Assembly (NCBI GenBank): GCA_029747015.1
Contig: JAKOGI010000104.1
Location: 731,501-795,500, forward strand
Direction: 5' to 3'
Source: Carnegiea gigantea
Lineage: Eukaryota; Streptophyta; Magnoliopsida; Caryophyllales; Cactaceae
DNA: 64,000 nucleotides
Position numbers and translations under genes: made by a program. The notes below the pieces were generated by a model that was given only the letters and a program-made list of their open reading frames with translations, was not told the DNA's origin and ran no database searches. Shown one piece after another: positions 13,399 to 24,732 of the stretch (positions are counted from its first letter, which is position 1; each line of letters begins with the position of its first letter).

Positions 13399-13917
13399 TG
13401 GAAGAGCTAGTAGTGGAAGAGGTTAGGGTTTAGTGGGTTTTAGGAAGAAGAGGAAGGTCGGGTTCTTGAGGGAAGGAGGGAAGGTGGTTTGAAAAGATAG
13501 GGAAGGTTTGAAATGAATTGACCTAAAAATAAAGTAAAGATCTGTAATGATCTTTTCGGCCGCCGATTTTTGGAGAGAGAGAGGATTTTACATGAAAGAT
13601 ATTATTACACCTTGGGAAAAGCTGTAGATTATAGATTAGGCGTAATAAATCCAATTTCCAATACACTTTAAATTACGGTAACTTGATTAGCACATGATTC
13701 AAACAATGGTCAGACCTGTTCTTAGCGCCTGTTCTGATTGCTATATGTTCGGTAACAAAGGACAGTCAGGGCAATAACATTAGACCTCAACGACTGTCAG
13801 CATGTCACATTCCACACATATGCTAATAACAGTACAGAAAATTGAATGCATCCATTGAATCAATTTATTTGGTCTCAAAACCTTACTAGTCAATCATTGC
13901 GAGTTGATGGAGTACTC

Positions 13918-14768
13918 TCACGTTCTCTTAATCATACCTAATTTAAGTCTATTCCTCTCAAACTGTTCTCTACTCAGTGCCTTGGTAAAAATATCAACAA
14001 TTTGTTTGTCAGTGGCACAAAAATTCATTGAAATCAAGCCCTTTTCTACATTATCTCTTAAAAAGTGATGACGAACGTCAATATGCTTAGTCTTTTTATG
14101 TTGACACGAGTTCTTGGCAATGTTAATTGCACTTGTGTAATAACAAAATATGGGAATGCATCCCGTGCCAACACCAAAGTCCTTGAGTTGTTGCCGTATC
14201 CACAGCAATTGAGTACAACAAGAAGCAGCCGCTACATACTCGGCTTATGCTGTGGACATGGTAACTGTGTGCTGTTTCTTTGTAGACCAAGAGACCAAAC
14301 AGGGTCTAAGAAAAGTAGCTATACCTGAGGTGCCTTTTCTGTCAACTAAAAATCTAGCATAATCAGCATCCGCATACACAATGAGATCAAATCGCACCCT
14401 CGAGGATACCATAAAGCTAAGTCCGAGGTCAATAAGTGCAAATGTTTCCTCATAATCAATCCCCTCTTCTTGGTTGTAACCCTGAACCACCACCCTCGCC
14501 TTGTTCCAAGTGACTGTTCTAAACTCATCCAATTTATTCTTGAACACTCACTTGATGTCAATTATCGATCTGTCCTTAGGCCTTGATTCAAGTTGCCAAA
14601 CCTTATTCCTTTCGAACTGATGAAGCTCTTCTTGCATAGCAGTAAAACAGTCAGAATCTGCAAGGGCTTCATAAACATTCTTTGGCTCAATGTTAGATAA
14701 AAAGCATAGAAAGCACATAAGTTTCTAAGTTTGGATCTGGTGTGCACCCCTGTATTAATGTCAGACAT
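13918..14768 (-). pseudogene. Copia pol remnant: start of reverse transcriptase region and RNase H, catalytic core deleted
   Basis: The upper part (14768-14450) shows the conserved lead-in to reverse transcriptase (DINTGVHTRSKLRN, KARVVVQGYNQEEGIDYEETFA). The reading then jumps at about 14430 to the RNase H region (VYADADYARFLVDRKGTSG, LLWIRQQLKDFG, KTKHIDVRHHFLRD, DIFTKALSREQF). The whole reverse transcriptase catalytic block, including the YVDD box, is missing. A frameshift at the junction puts the RNase H start in another frame (ALWYPRGCDLI). The product could not copy RNA, so the element would depend on a relative. Confidence 0.85.
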
Positions 14769-14801
14769 GATATGGTCAAGGGGGTGCGAGCTCTGGTGCT
14801 T

Positions 14802-15464
14802 TCAGGGTCGTGGAATAAATGGATTCACAGATACACTTACCAATCTCTCCTGGGTACTTGGTGAAATAGGTTCTAAAACTGTTCTAGTGCCTGTTCCCAT
14901 ATGAGTTCGGGAATAATTGGGTTGAGTGGGCCGGTTCTGTTCAAGTTCAGTAATGCTTCCCCCTGACTGGTTTGCTCCCTGCCCACCTTCCAAATTATTA
15001 GTTCCAAGACTTGGTTCACCTTCAGGAGCCTTACCTTTGTCAACTATGGAGTTTTGAGTGAGCGAGAGGTCTTTTCTTACAAGACCAAGTTCAAACTCTT
15101 CTTCCTGTGTATCATGCTCAACCACAGAGTTAGTCTCATCAAACAATACATACCTCTTCCCTCCTCTACTTATGATCCTCATAGGACCACACAAATCAAC
15201 ATGCAGTAGTTCAAGAGGTCAGGAAGTACTAACACAGTTCTTTGACTTGAAAGAAGCTCTAGCTTACTTTCCTCTAGCACAAGCGTCGCATACATTGTCA
15301 TCATTGTACTTGATGGAATGTAGTCCGACTACTAGGTCCTTAGAAACAAGTTTATTCAAAAGAGAAAGGCTTGCATGACCTAGCCTCTTGTGCCAAAGCA
15401 TAACATCGTCATCAAGAGCACTTAAACAAGTCAAATGATTTTGGGGAAGTAAAGGAACACACAC
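14802..15464 (-). pseudogene. Copia integrase remnant, core deleted
   Basis: The zinc-binding N-terminus is readable (WHKRLGHASLSLLNKL, then VCDACARGK), followed by the start of the core with the first catalytic Asp (LLHVDLCGPM). After GGKRYVL at about 15143 the sequence jumps to FDETNSVVEHD, which belongs downstream of the core. The second Asp and the Glu of the DDE triad are therefore absent. A stop also lies between the zinc finger and the core. After the jump comes a low-complexity linker leading to reverse transcriptase. Confidence 0.85.
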
Positions 15465-15566
15465 TTTATACCATTGTTGAGTCGCTTCTCCCTGAACACA
15501 ACACTACCAGATTTAACATTGGTAATCAAGCATTGATCTGAAGTGAATTCAACATGATTACCTCTA

Positions 15567-16739
15567 TCACACAATTTGAGACACACTTAGCAAATTATGT
15601 TGTAACCCATCAACCAAGTATACATTATCAATAGAGTGAGAGAGTGATTTACCTATCTTACTTACACCGATAATTTTCCCAGATTTGCCATTTTCAAATG
15701 CCACTCTCCCTCCATCAAAGGTTATAAGTGAGAGGAAGTTTGATTTATCTCCCGTCATGTGCCTTGAGCAACCACCATCCAAGAACCATAGTTGATTGCC
15801 TCCTCTCACTTTAGCCTGCAAAACAGCTAAGTGTTTGTCTCGGGAACCCAAATCCTTTTGGGTCCCATTTTCTTTGACATGGACATCAACTCATTTTTTC
15901 TAATCCATATTTGCTTAACATACACTGAGTTTCTCTCTACGGCCCTAGTTCGCAAGGAGCAAGCATATCGATAATGACTAGTCTTACCACAATGAAAATA
16001 GACTATATTTTCTGGAAGTTCAACATATTTTTTGTTTGCTGGTTTAGTGACACGCCTACTCACAAATTCTAGTCCCTTTTTATTATGACTATGGTGAGTG
16101 TTTAACCAATTAAGTGCTTCTGAGGAACTGTTCCAGCGCCTGTTTTGAACAAGGTCAGATTCGGCCTTATGGAGCTTTTCAAGCAACTGACTGTTTTCAT
16201 TTATCAGGGCTTCTATTCTGAGTGTTTCTGTGAAACTGTTCCTGTGCCTATTCTGAACAAGGTCAGTTTCGGCTTTTTGAACCTTTTCAAGCAACTGATT
16301 GTTTTCCCTCACCAATAATTCTATCTTAAGTTTCAGTTCTCGGGACTCTTCTTCTAGCTTTGAGAGATCAGTGTTAAATACTTCTTCTCTCTTGTTCATA
16401 AGATCCTTAAGGGTGTCTAGTTTATTACATAAAACAAGAACTTTTTCATCAATTTTGAGTTTTTCACAAGTGAGAAGCTCATTCATATGCCCAAATTCTT
16501 GCTTCTTTCTTTCCAGTCTTTTAACATCCTTTTCTAATCCTGCGTAGGTGTTTTTAAGCATGCAATTTTCAGAATTTACTATCTCACATTCTTCCATCAA
16601 TGTAAAAACTAATTTTTCAAGTTTCCTCTTGCTAAGATTACGTACCTCTTCCTTGAGTTGGGACAAACTCTCGATCGAATCAGAATCTGAATCAGATTCT
16701 CTTCAGACTATAAGAGCTACTTCTTCCTTTTCATCTTAA
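15567..16739 (-). pseudogene. Copia coiled coil, second zinc knuckle and aspartic protease
   Basis: A long open stretch (16666-15827) is mostly heptad-like coiled coil, with two similar blocks of about 40 residues (NNQLLEKVQKAETDLVQN and NSQLLEKLHKAESDLVQN), an internal duplication. It ends in a zinc-knuckle-like YFHCGKTSHYRYAC whose first Cys is Tyr. The protease follows (15851-15567) with LWFLDGGCSRHMTGD; the usual DSG active site reads DGG here, so the enzyme is probably inactive. The segment ends with the conserved HNLLSVSQI. Confidence 0.82.
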
Positions 16740-16854
16740 GAGTCCTCTTCTTCTTCTGAGGTATTACCCCAAGCTGCTACATTGCCTTGGTGAACTATTT
16801 TTCAGCATTAGTTAACTGCGTCTTTTTGCCTCTGGTTCAGACCTGTTCTGACCC

Positions 16855-17678
16855 CTATTCTTCCTTCAGCAAGGGGTAATTCTTCACAACATGATCTTGC
16901 CTTCCGTACTTGAAGCATCCTGAGAACTGATCACGATCACTGTTCTTAGTCCTGCTGGTGTTGCCCTTCTTGTATTTGCTTTCAGCTTTCTTGAAGAATT
17001 TTTTGAATTTTCGAGCAATCATGGCCATTTCTTCTTCATCAAAATCTGAGCTATCGCTTTCTCTAGCTTTTAGCGTAAGTCCTCGGTCTTTATTCCCCTC
17101 TTCCTTTATCTGGGAGTTTCTTCTTAGCTCATATGTTTGTAGATTTCCCATATAAGCTCATCCAAGGAGATCTCATTCATCTTTTTCGCTTCTTGAATCG
17201 CAGTGACCTTTGATTCCCATGAATGAGGTAAAATTCGTAGGATCTTCCTAACCAACTCTTCAGTGATAAAGCATTTTCCCAACGATTTTAACTCATTAGT
17301 AATATGGGTGAACCGAGTATACATGTCCATGATTGTTTCTTTGTCGCTCATCTCGAATAGCTCATATTTCCTCACCAGCAGCTCGATTCTAGATTACTTG
17401 ACTTGATTGGTTCCTTCGTGAGCTACTTGAAGGGCATTCCATATCTCTTTTGCGGATTCACACTCTGAGATGTGAGTGTACTCGTCAGGTCCGAGTCTAA
17501 AATACAGCAGTTTCTTGGCCTTGGCATTCTTCTCCATCTTCCTGAAGTCGTCTGAGTCGAATTCCTTCGGCTCCTTAGGAACAGTCTTCCCATCAGTTGT
17601 GACTTTCACTGGAATGTAAGGACCATTCACAATGAGCATCCATAACTCATAATCCTCAACTTGGATATAGTTCTCCAT
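16855..17678 (-). pseudogene. Copia gag, broken by a stop codon
   Basis: Gag starts at 17678 (MENYIQVEDYELWMLIVNG), close to the primer-binding site. It carries the retrotransposon gag core (AKEIWNALQVAHEGTNQVK, stop at 17391-17393, then RKYELFEMSDKETIMDMYTR and the conserved ITNELKSLGK). A CCHC knuckle follows (CFKYGRQDHVVKNYP) with Tyr at two of the three Cys positions. Cys-to-Tyr is a G-to-A change on the coding strand, and the premature stop fits a C-to-T change, both typical of decay of methylated cytosines. Confidence 0.85.
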
Positions 17679-17812
17679 TCGATTTTTTCACCAGTTGTAG
17701 TGATGTCCATTGAAATATGGAGGTCTGGTCACAGATTAACCTTCTAAGATTCCTTGTGGAGCATTCATCTTTTTAGGATCTCTCAAGGTGTTAACCTAAA
17801 TATGAGAACTCT

Positions 17813-17824
17813 GCTCTGATACCA
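17813..17824 (-). other. Primer-binding site of the Copia element (initiator tRNA-Met)
   Basis: The minus strand reads TGGTATCAGAGC two bases inside the 5' LTR. This matches the 3' end of plant initiator tRNA-Met, the usual primer of plant Copia elements, and fixes the element's orientation. Confidence 0.93.
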
Positions 17825-17826
17825 CT

Positions 17827-19168
17827 TGTTAGATTTACTTACATAAGGACTCAAGAGGGGGGTGAATTGTGTCTACCAGTTTCTTCGGTTTTCTCAAAAC
17901 ACTCGTCAGAACTATTTAGAACGCATGTTTGCAGTAAAGCAGAAACAAGTATAATTGCGGAAATAGTAAAGGAGACACAACATTTTTACGTGAAAAACCA
18001 CTTCTGGCCCAATTGAGGTGTAAAAACCACGACCTACCTCAGTAGGATTTCATCAACACTGTTACTAACACGGGCCGAATTCGTTACACATGTAACTCAC
18101 ACGTGACTACGTCACACACGTAATTTAGTCTCCCTCGAGACCCTTGTTACAAACACGTAACTAGCCTCCACATGAGAACTAGCCACACACCACGTCCAAA
18201 GTCTCCCAAGACTTGGACACACTCTAATCTCACTGATGACAGAAGAGAATAGAAAAATACCTTTGAATGCTTCTAAATAAGTTGAATGTAAGGTACAATA
18301 CGATCCCTATTATGCCAATATAGATGACTCAATTTAGCACACTTCTTGAAGGTTTTTCAATCAGAAAATTTTCTCACAGAAAACTCGATTTTGCTCCTTG
18401 AAAAACCATGAATGAAAACGTTGAGAGGCAAGAGATTATATACCCACGGAATACTTGTGCCGCAAGTATATGGAAAGTTTTGGATTTTAGCAATAACTCT
18501 CAAAGATAATCAGTATTTCAAACGGAATTGAATCTCTCAACATTATCTTTTTTTAGAAATCATATCTTAAAGGCTAAGGTAAAATCTTTTGATAGTATCT
18601 TTTTAGGAAAACAATATTATTCAGTGAAGGACTCTTTGTAAGATAAAATATTATCAGAAAATCAATCCCAAATATGTTAGGAATTTTGACAGGAGAAAAA
18701 CACTTGAAAATCTTTGGGACAAGAGTTTTATACGTTGCCCTTAGAACACTGCAGACGTGATTGCTCAAACTGTTCTGACCAGTGTTCTGAGTTAGCGCAA
18801 GAAATTCCTTCAAGGTGAGTGTTAAGTCAAGATCTTCTAATTGGCATATTAACAAGAATCTAAAAAATAAAACCAATACTAAGCCTAAGACTCTTGTTAT
18901 TAGCTGAACTCCTTTCACATGATTTTGATGTTCCGATCCATGCAACGCTCCAATGCTCTGTGCTCAGAACTGTTCTGAGGTAATGTTCTCAGATTCTTGC
19001 GCATGTTATCAACTTTGATGCTCTATGCTCATTTGAACTGTTCTCCAGGGTGTTTGCAACCTGTCTCAACACACAATTCTAGCACACTACTCAAGCATAG
19101 CATCATAGCATATTGGCTGGTACATTTGGGTTGTTATCATCAAAACCTTACATATGATTGTTTCAACA
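17827..19168 (-). repeat. 5' LTR of the Copia element
   Basis: Direct copy of 9812-11147 with the same TGTTAG start and TTTCAACA end on the + strand. It adjoins the primer-binding site, so it is the promoter-bearing 5' LTR of this minus-strand element. Confidence 0.92.
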
Positions 19169-19225
19169 ATTATCTTCCCCTCTCTTCCACTCCCTTCCCC
19201 CCTCTATTTGAAGCCAAACAGTGTG
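19169..19225. mobile_element. G-rich MITE-like element, right part
   Basis: C-rich on the + strand (CTTCCCCTCTC, CCCTTCCCCCC), ending near GAAGCCAAACAGTG. Its reverse complement resembles the beginning of the block at 9520, which supports a single element interrupted by the Copia insertion. Confidence 0.45.
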
Positions 19226-20333
19226 TTAGTGAAACCTAATAGGTGAGAGCTTTGAGGGCAACCACAAATGAACTTATTTATTAGGCCTATGAATTATGCA
19301 TTTTTCCACAATAAGTGTGTATGGATAAGGCTGAAAATACAAGTTGTCTATCGTCGTTGGCTGTTTAGACTATTTCTGATCTTATGCTGGAAGGGTGAAG
19401 TTGGTTAATAGTGTTTTAATGGTTGTGCATTCTTGCTGGAGTCAAATCTTTATTCTCCCACCAAATGTGATTAAAAGTTAATGACATTGGTAGAGTCTTC
19501 TTTATTCAATTGGGATGTTGCAGAAATGGGAAAACACTTGTGGCATGTAGCCAAGATGAAAACCTCTTCATGGTTAAAATGGATTCAGCATGATTATCTA
19601 AGAAATGCAACAATCTAGGACTGTCAAGTTAAAAATGACTCCAGTTGGTACTAGAGGAGGTTGATCAAAGTTAGAGGGAAATTGAGGGATGTCTTCGCCA
19701 GGCTTAATGGGAAAGAAGGGCAAAAGTACACAATCAAATGAAACGTAGCATTCAATGAAAATGCTGACCGAACCACTAGATAATCGAATTATGATACAAG
19801 TAAAGTACAAAGCTTATCTATAGCCTCTTGAAGGTGTTTAGCGGGAAAAACTGGAATGAGACTTGAAACCTCAGGTTTTAAGTTCTTTTTGGGTTTTAAA
19901 TGGATAAGTACATAGGGTATCAAGTCCCCCCCCCCCAAAAAAAACCTCAATGGTTTTGAACCCTCCCTTAATCATCAAAGGATATCAAATCCCCATCCCC
20001 TAGGGATCAAATATTGATCAAGAAAATTAAAAAAAAGTAAAATCAAAATTCATTTTTCCTTTCATTCTCCATCCTTTGTTGCTCATTTGTAGTTCATCAC
20101 CCAAACCCTAACTATTAAGATACACACACAGGAGAGGAGGCATTGTTCATCGAAATAAGCCGCTAGAAGAAGGCACCAATTTTGTCGGTGGTTGTTTCGT
20201 TTTTTTTTTTTTTTTGGTTGTCCTCCTTTTGTCATTATTTCATTTGCTTGCTCAAATTTATTGACTTGTATTCCTTCTTTTGTTTGCTCAAATATGATAT
20301 TTTCTTTTGTTTCCTTCGTTTTTCTCTCTTTGA
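19226..20333. other. Intergenic DNA, no gene recognised
   Basis: AT-rich sequence with short homopolymer runs (C-run at about 19927, T-run at about 20200). No open frame resembles a known protein. Confidence 0.4.
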
Positions 20334-20831
20334 TGTTGGAATTATTTCGCTAAAAATGGAAGTATATAATAAAACACATATAAATAATTATTAGTTAAAT
20401 TATCATCTATAAGAAGTGTGAAGTAGTTAACAACTATTAATACCTTCCACTTTAAGGGCGTGTTTTTGAAGAAATATGTTTCCTTTGAAGTGATTTTTAT
20501 GAAATGATGTCTTCTTTTAATGAACTCGTATAGACATCTTAACAAATATGTAGTATGATGACATTCATTAATATGCCTAGTCTGCATGGATCAATAGAGA
20601 AAATGTTCCAAGAATAATACCTTCTTGAATTTATGTCTACTGCTAAGGCACTATTGCCCACACTTATGAGTGCAACATGAGTGTTGGAGAGACTTCTTTG
20701 TATCTCAAGAAACTTAGTTGAGAGATTTGTTGTACACTACGTGAATATAGTCTCTATGAAAAGCAATTTTGATTCTAATTAGAAGCCAATGAGTTTTTCT
20801 CTCACCGAACTCTTCTTCCAAATTTCCAACA
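20334..20831. repeat. LTR-like dispersed repeat, copy 1 (possible solo LTR)
   Basis: A ~498-bp block with short inverted ends TGTTGGAA...TTCCAACA, as in LTRs. A diverged direct copy lies at 31208-31695. Shared tracts include AATAAAACA, AGGGCGTG, GTTAACAACT, ACATTCATTAATATGC/ACATTCATTCATATGC and GTGAATATAGTCT. No target duplication is evident and no coding region adjoins either copy, so a solo LTR is the simplest reading. Confidence 0.6.
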
Positions 20832-21589
20832 ATCTAAAAACCTTATTCATCCTTCCATGTCAAGTTGAGCTGAGTTTAGCATAGGCATTTTAAGAGTTGT
20901 TAGCTAGAAAATATTCTCTAGTTTCTCTATTAACTTTGGCCACATTGTTGGATTATTGAAAATGGAAGGCAATGTGTAACACACATGTAATATGTACATA
21001 TTAGAGATAATTGTAGAGAAAATGAATTGCCCCCAACCTAATTACTGTAACCAATAACCCTAGTTCGTTAATTCATCAGAGTAAGTCATTATATTGTCGA
21101 TTATTTAACACAAATTTGACTAAAATCAGTAATCAAATATAGTAATTTTAAAAAAAGATTATAGATAGAATTAGGGGTTTATGCAGAGTGTACGGAGCTT
21201 GGCGTTGCTTTGAAAATTAGAGGGAAAAATATTAAATAGCCAAAAAATTAAAAAAGGGTGTGTTAGAGATTCAAAAACACACAACGTAATAGCATTGAAG
21301 GCAGGTTAAGCTCTAGTATGCAGTTGGACTGAGTTGTAACCTACAATTAACCTTTAAACTTGGGCTAGGCACAGTTTATTTTAAAATTTTAATTACAATA
21401 TTTTTGGAAATAATAATATTAACATACCTATAATTTATTTCCTTTTTTTCATTATTGAAGTAGTTGAAAGGACACTATTTATTATGATGAATTTAAATCA
21501 TATATTGTTTAAATTTTTGTTCTTAAATAAAATCTTAATAATGCTTAACAGAGCATGTTTCACGACCACAATATTTGAACTCACTTACA
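20832..21589. other. Intergenic DNA, no gene recognised
   Basis: AT-rich spacer without open frames of interest or clear repeats. Confidence 0.4.
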
Positions 21590-21648
21590 CACGCACGCAC
21601 GCACACGCGCGCGCGCGCACACACACACACACACACATATATACATAT

Positions 21649-21701
<53 letters not shown>

Positions 21702-21758
21702 TATAAATATATATACATATATATATATACATACACACACACACACACACACACACAA
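21590..21758. repeat. Compound microsatellite (CA)n with CG and TA interruptions
   Basis: About 170 bp of alternating purine-pyrimidine sequence: ACGC units, a short (CG)n run, long (CA)n runs and interspersed ATATAC. Such tracts can adopt Z-DNA and are highly variable in length. Confidence 0.97.
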
Positions 21759-22848
21759 GGATGAATCCCATGGTTCGCACAGTTTTTTTATTAATGTTTA
21801 TTTAATAATAATAAAAGGAAAATAATTTATCATTATCGACATCTAAGTATACTATAATACACAATAATTGTTGAAACAAATAAAATTTTAAAATAAATAT
21901 CAATGAAATTATGATAATTAATTAATTTTAAATATTAATTTTTCACATAATATTTTTAATATTGTTGGTTCATGATTTAAATATCAGATTCTTCATAAAT
22001 TCTACAAAAATAGTAACATAAAAATCAACCTACAATCTATATGTAGTTGTTTTAAATAGAAGAATGAATTTATGACTTTTATTTTGGTTAAGTGACCCAT
22101 ATACATGTACTACCTAAAAAATATGTATAAATAATTTATAAAATTGTAATATACAGTAAAAGTTCTTGTTAATCAAAATTTTGTAGTATCATTACACTCA
22201 CTTTTATTTGTTTAATAAATATTATTTTTTCATTTATCTAAAACTTTCTCTTTATTGGGGCAATTATAAAATAATTATGCACAAGCATTTTATTCTTGAG
22301 AGTTATTTGAATTTTCAAGTTATCACAGTCGATCATATTTTTAAATAGTAATTGCATTGTCTTATAGAGCACATTTTGGATAGTCAAATTGAGTTGATTA
22401 ACGTTAAAGGGAGTGTACTGATGTGTACACAATTTTTAAAGGGTACATTAAATTATTACTAATTTTTTACTTCTGAAACTCTATAAGTAAATGATTGTAT
22501 TAATTTACAATTAATACTATTTACAAACTAAATTTAATTATAAAACCATTTTTGACTTGTCAAAAGACATGAGTAAAAAAGTACATGGAACCTTTATTAT
22601 AACAATAATAGTTTATTATTTTATATCATTTTAAAGTAAAGTCATTTTGACCTCTCAAAGCTATTTATTGTAAACTAAATCTGATTGTAAAACTATTTTT
22701 GACTTTTAAATTTTAGGAGTAAAATAGCACATTAAATTCTCATTAGTATGATATTTGGAATTCAATAAAAAATGAAAGAATAAAAGAAGGTACCTAATAA
22801 AATGTGACACTTGTTAGTTTATCATCAATCCATTCATGTCATTCACTT

Positions 22849-22851
<3 letters not shown>
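21759..22851. other. AT-rich spacer with an internal duplication
   Basis: No gene seen. Two similar stretches lie about 157 bp apart (about 22510 and 22667), sharing AAACTAAAT, ATTTTTGACTT and GAGTAAAA motifs, probably an old local duplication. Confidence 0.4.
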
Positions 22852-22930
<79 letters not shown>

Positions 22931-22997
22931 ATCTATATTATATATGTATGTATCTACATACATACATACATACTACATACTAGATATATATATATAT

Positions 22998-23055
<58 letters not shown>
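22852..23055. repeat. Compound microsatellite (TA)n-(TG)n-(TA)n
   Basis: A (TA)n run, a (TG)n run of about 35 bp, TATGTATCTA and CATA units, then long (TA)n runs. The TA parts are self-complementary and prone to cruciform extrusion and length change. Confidence 0.97.
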
Positions 23056-23058
<3 letters not shown>

Positions 23059-23454
23059 CTATATTAAAATGTGAATATGGTTGAGGAGGAAATATTATGT
23101 CCTTGATAGAAGTTAAGTGCAGCAGTCACTTCTATGCAATGACCAAAATACACGAGTCCATGTATATTTTAGTTGGCTTTGTTCATATTATGCATAGTTT
23201 CTAATTGTCTGAACACTTCTATTGGATATCTGGATTTGTTCACCTGGTATTAATAATTCGTAATATTATTGGTATCTATATTTTACTAAAATTGAAAAGG
23301 ATAAACGTTTTATCCTTGATAAAAATAGATGAGATATTTTATTTATCTTCATGAGTTTTGGTGTATTAAAAATATTTAAGTCCATGTTATTCTATATAAG
23401 TTGGGTTTGTTTAGATATCTTAGTATAACTATATAGAAGTCCACGAGTACATAT
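23056..23454. other. Spacer, nothing recognised
   Basis: AT-rich sequence between the microsatellite and the next retrotransposon. No gene or clear repeat. Confidence 0.4.
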
Positions 23455-24122
23455 AAGTTTGACTTAAATAAGACACGAGATATGACCAGATTTAATTTGT
23501 ATTGATTCTAGAAGATATGGGTATAACTTCTGCACATTTGTTATAAGATGAACAAATAAATAACTTCTCTGATTCAATCTCCAATTTGTACTTGAAAGAT
23601 GATCGATTAACTTGAATCTCAATCAAGTTGATTCACTTGACTTCCTTTAAATGAATTTCAATGAATTTGGTCTCAAGAGAGGGCCTAAGAGGCTTGATAT
23701 CAATCAAGACGAGTTTTCTTTGATCTTCAACGGTAGAGGGTACGTGCTTTGATTGTGTTTGTTGTCTTACTCTAGAGAAATTAACCCATTTGAGTCTCCA
23801 GAATGCCTTCCGAGTAAACGAATTTTTCGACCCCCTGAGTAAGAAGAGTAGTGCTCTATTTAAAGGTAAAGAATCTCCCTCCCCTTATTAGGGTTTGCGA
23901 CTTATTTGCCTTCTAATTGGGATGTTGATTGTGCCTTTAACTTGTTAGGCCATTTGATCGATGATTTAATAGTCAATTTGATCGTTGACTTGATAGTCGT
24001 TTGGGTCATAACTTGGTAGTCGATTCGGCCCAATTTATTAAATTAATTAAATGAACTAACCCAAAATAATTAATTTATATTATTTTTTGATGTGACACTT
24101 TTCATTATTTTTTAGTGCCTAC
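23455..24122 (-). repeat. 3' LTR of the gag-only element
   Basis: Shares long tracts with 28790-29443: TTATAAGATGAACAAATAAATAA, AGAGGCTTGAT and ACGAGTTTTCTTTGATCTTC, and both end in TTTTTTAGTGCCTAC on the + strand. Read on the minus strand it begins TGTAGGCACT. Confidence 0.82.
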
Positions 24123-24329
24123 AAATTACCCATTCGAGAGTTGGCCATATGGACGACTTTGGAATGCTTAATGTGGCCGAGTCTCGAAACTTGAAAGAAG
24201 CTGATGATCTGAGCTCTTTTGCGGGCTTTCTCTTTTTTTCTTCTTTTTTCTTTGCCAAATAATTTGGTGAGTTGGTAGACAATCCAGGCTGATTTATTTT
24301 GAAGATAATTCTGCTTGTAGATTTGTGAC

Positions 24330-24485
24330 AAAATTCTATCAACAACTTGTGATAAAATTTATCAACAATTTAAAGGATAGAATTCTATCAACAATTTATG
24401 GTAAATTCTATCAACAATTTAGAGGGATCAAATTCTATCAATAATTTATGATAAATTTGATCATCAATTTTATCAACAATTGCTA
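24330..24485. repeat. Short tandem array of ATCAACAATTTA-type units
   Basis: Repeated AATTCTATCAACAATTTA and GATAAATT motifs at intervals of roughly 20-45 bp, degenerate. It lies just inside the 3' LTR of the gag-only element. Confidence 0.7.
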
Positions 24486-24732
24486 TATAGTCATCCATCG
24501 GTGACTTTCAATTCATTGCCTCAATCATTTAATTCTCGTGAATTCTTGCAGACTAATGCTCTTGGGTAAAATTTGCTCTACCACTTTTGATTCTTCATCT
24601 TCCTGATTTTTTTTTTTTTAATAGATTCATCATCGGAAGTATCAAATGCTTTAAGCTTTGGACTAAAAAGATGTTTACGCCACCATTTGCACTGAAAAGT
24701 ATGAAATTTTCTTACGGTTGGATGAGATATCT

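Larger units (their letters stand above)
9812..19168 (-). mobile_element. Ty1/Copia LTR retrotransposon, Sirevirus-like, internally deleted
   Basis: Minus-strand element bounded by two 1.34-kb LTRs that start TGTTAGATTTAC and end TTTCAACA on the + strand. The flanking 5-mers ATTAC (9807-9811) and ATTAT (19169-19173) are a probable target duplication with one mismatch. A primer-binding site complementary to initiator tRNA-Met adjoins the 5' LTR and a purine tract adjoins the 3' LTR. Reading from right to left: gag, a coiled-coil/zinc-knuckle segment, protease, integrase N-terminus, RNase H, then an extra ORF before the 3' LTR. That extra ORF and the coiled-coil gag-pol linker suggest the Sirevirus (Maximus/SIRE) lineage; this placement is inference. 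Substitutions are common between the LTRs (about ten in the first 120 bp), so the insertion is not recent. Confidence 0.92.

Noticed and set aside
21484..21825. Open frames of repeated TH or CV residues
   Set aside because: They are direct translations of the (CA)n/(TG)n microsatellite, not genes. The same applies to the YI-rich frames at 22811-23084.
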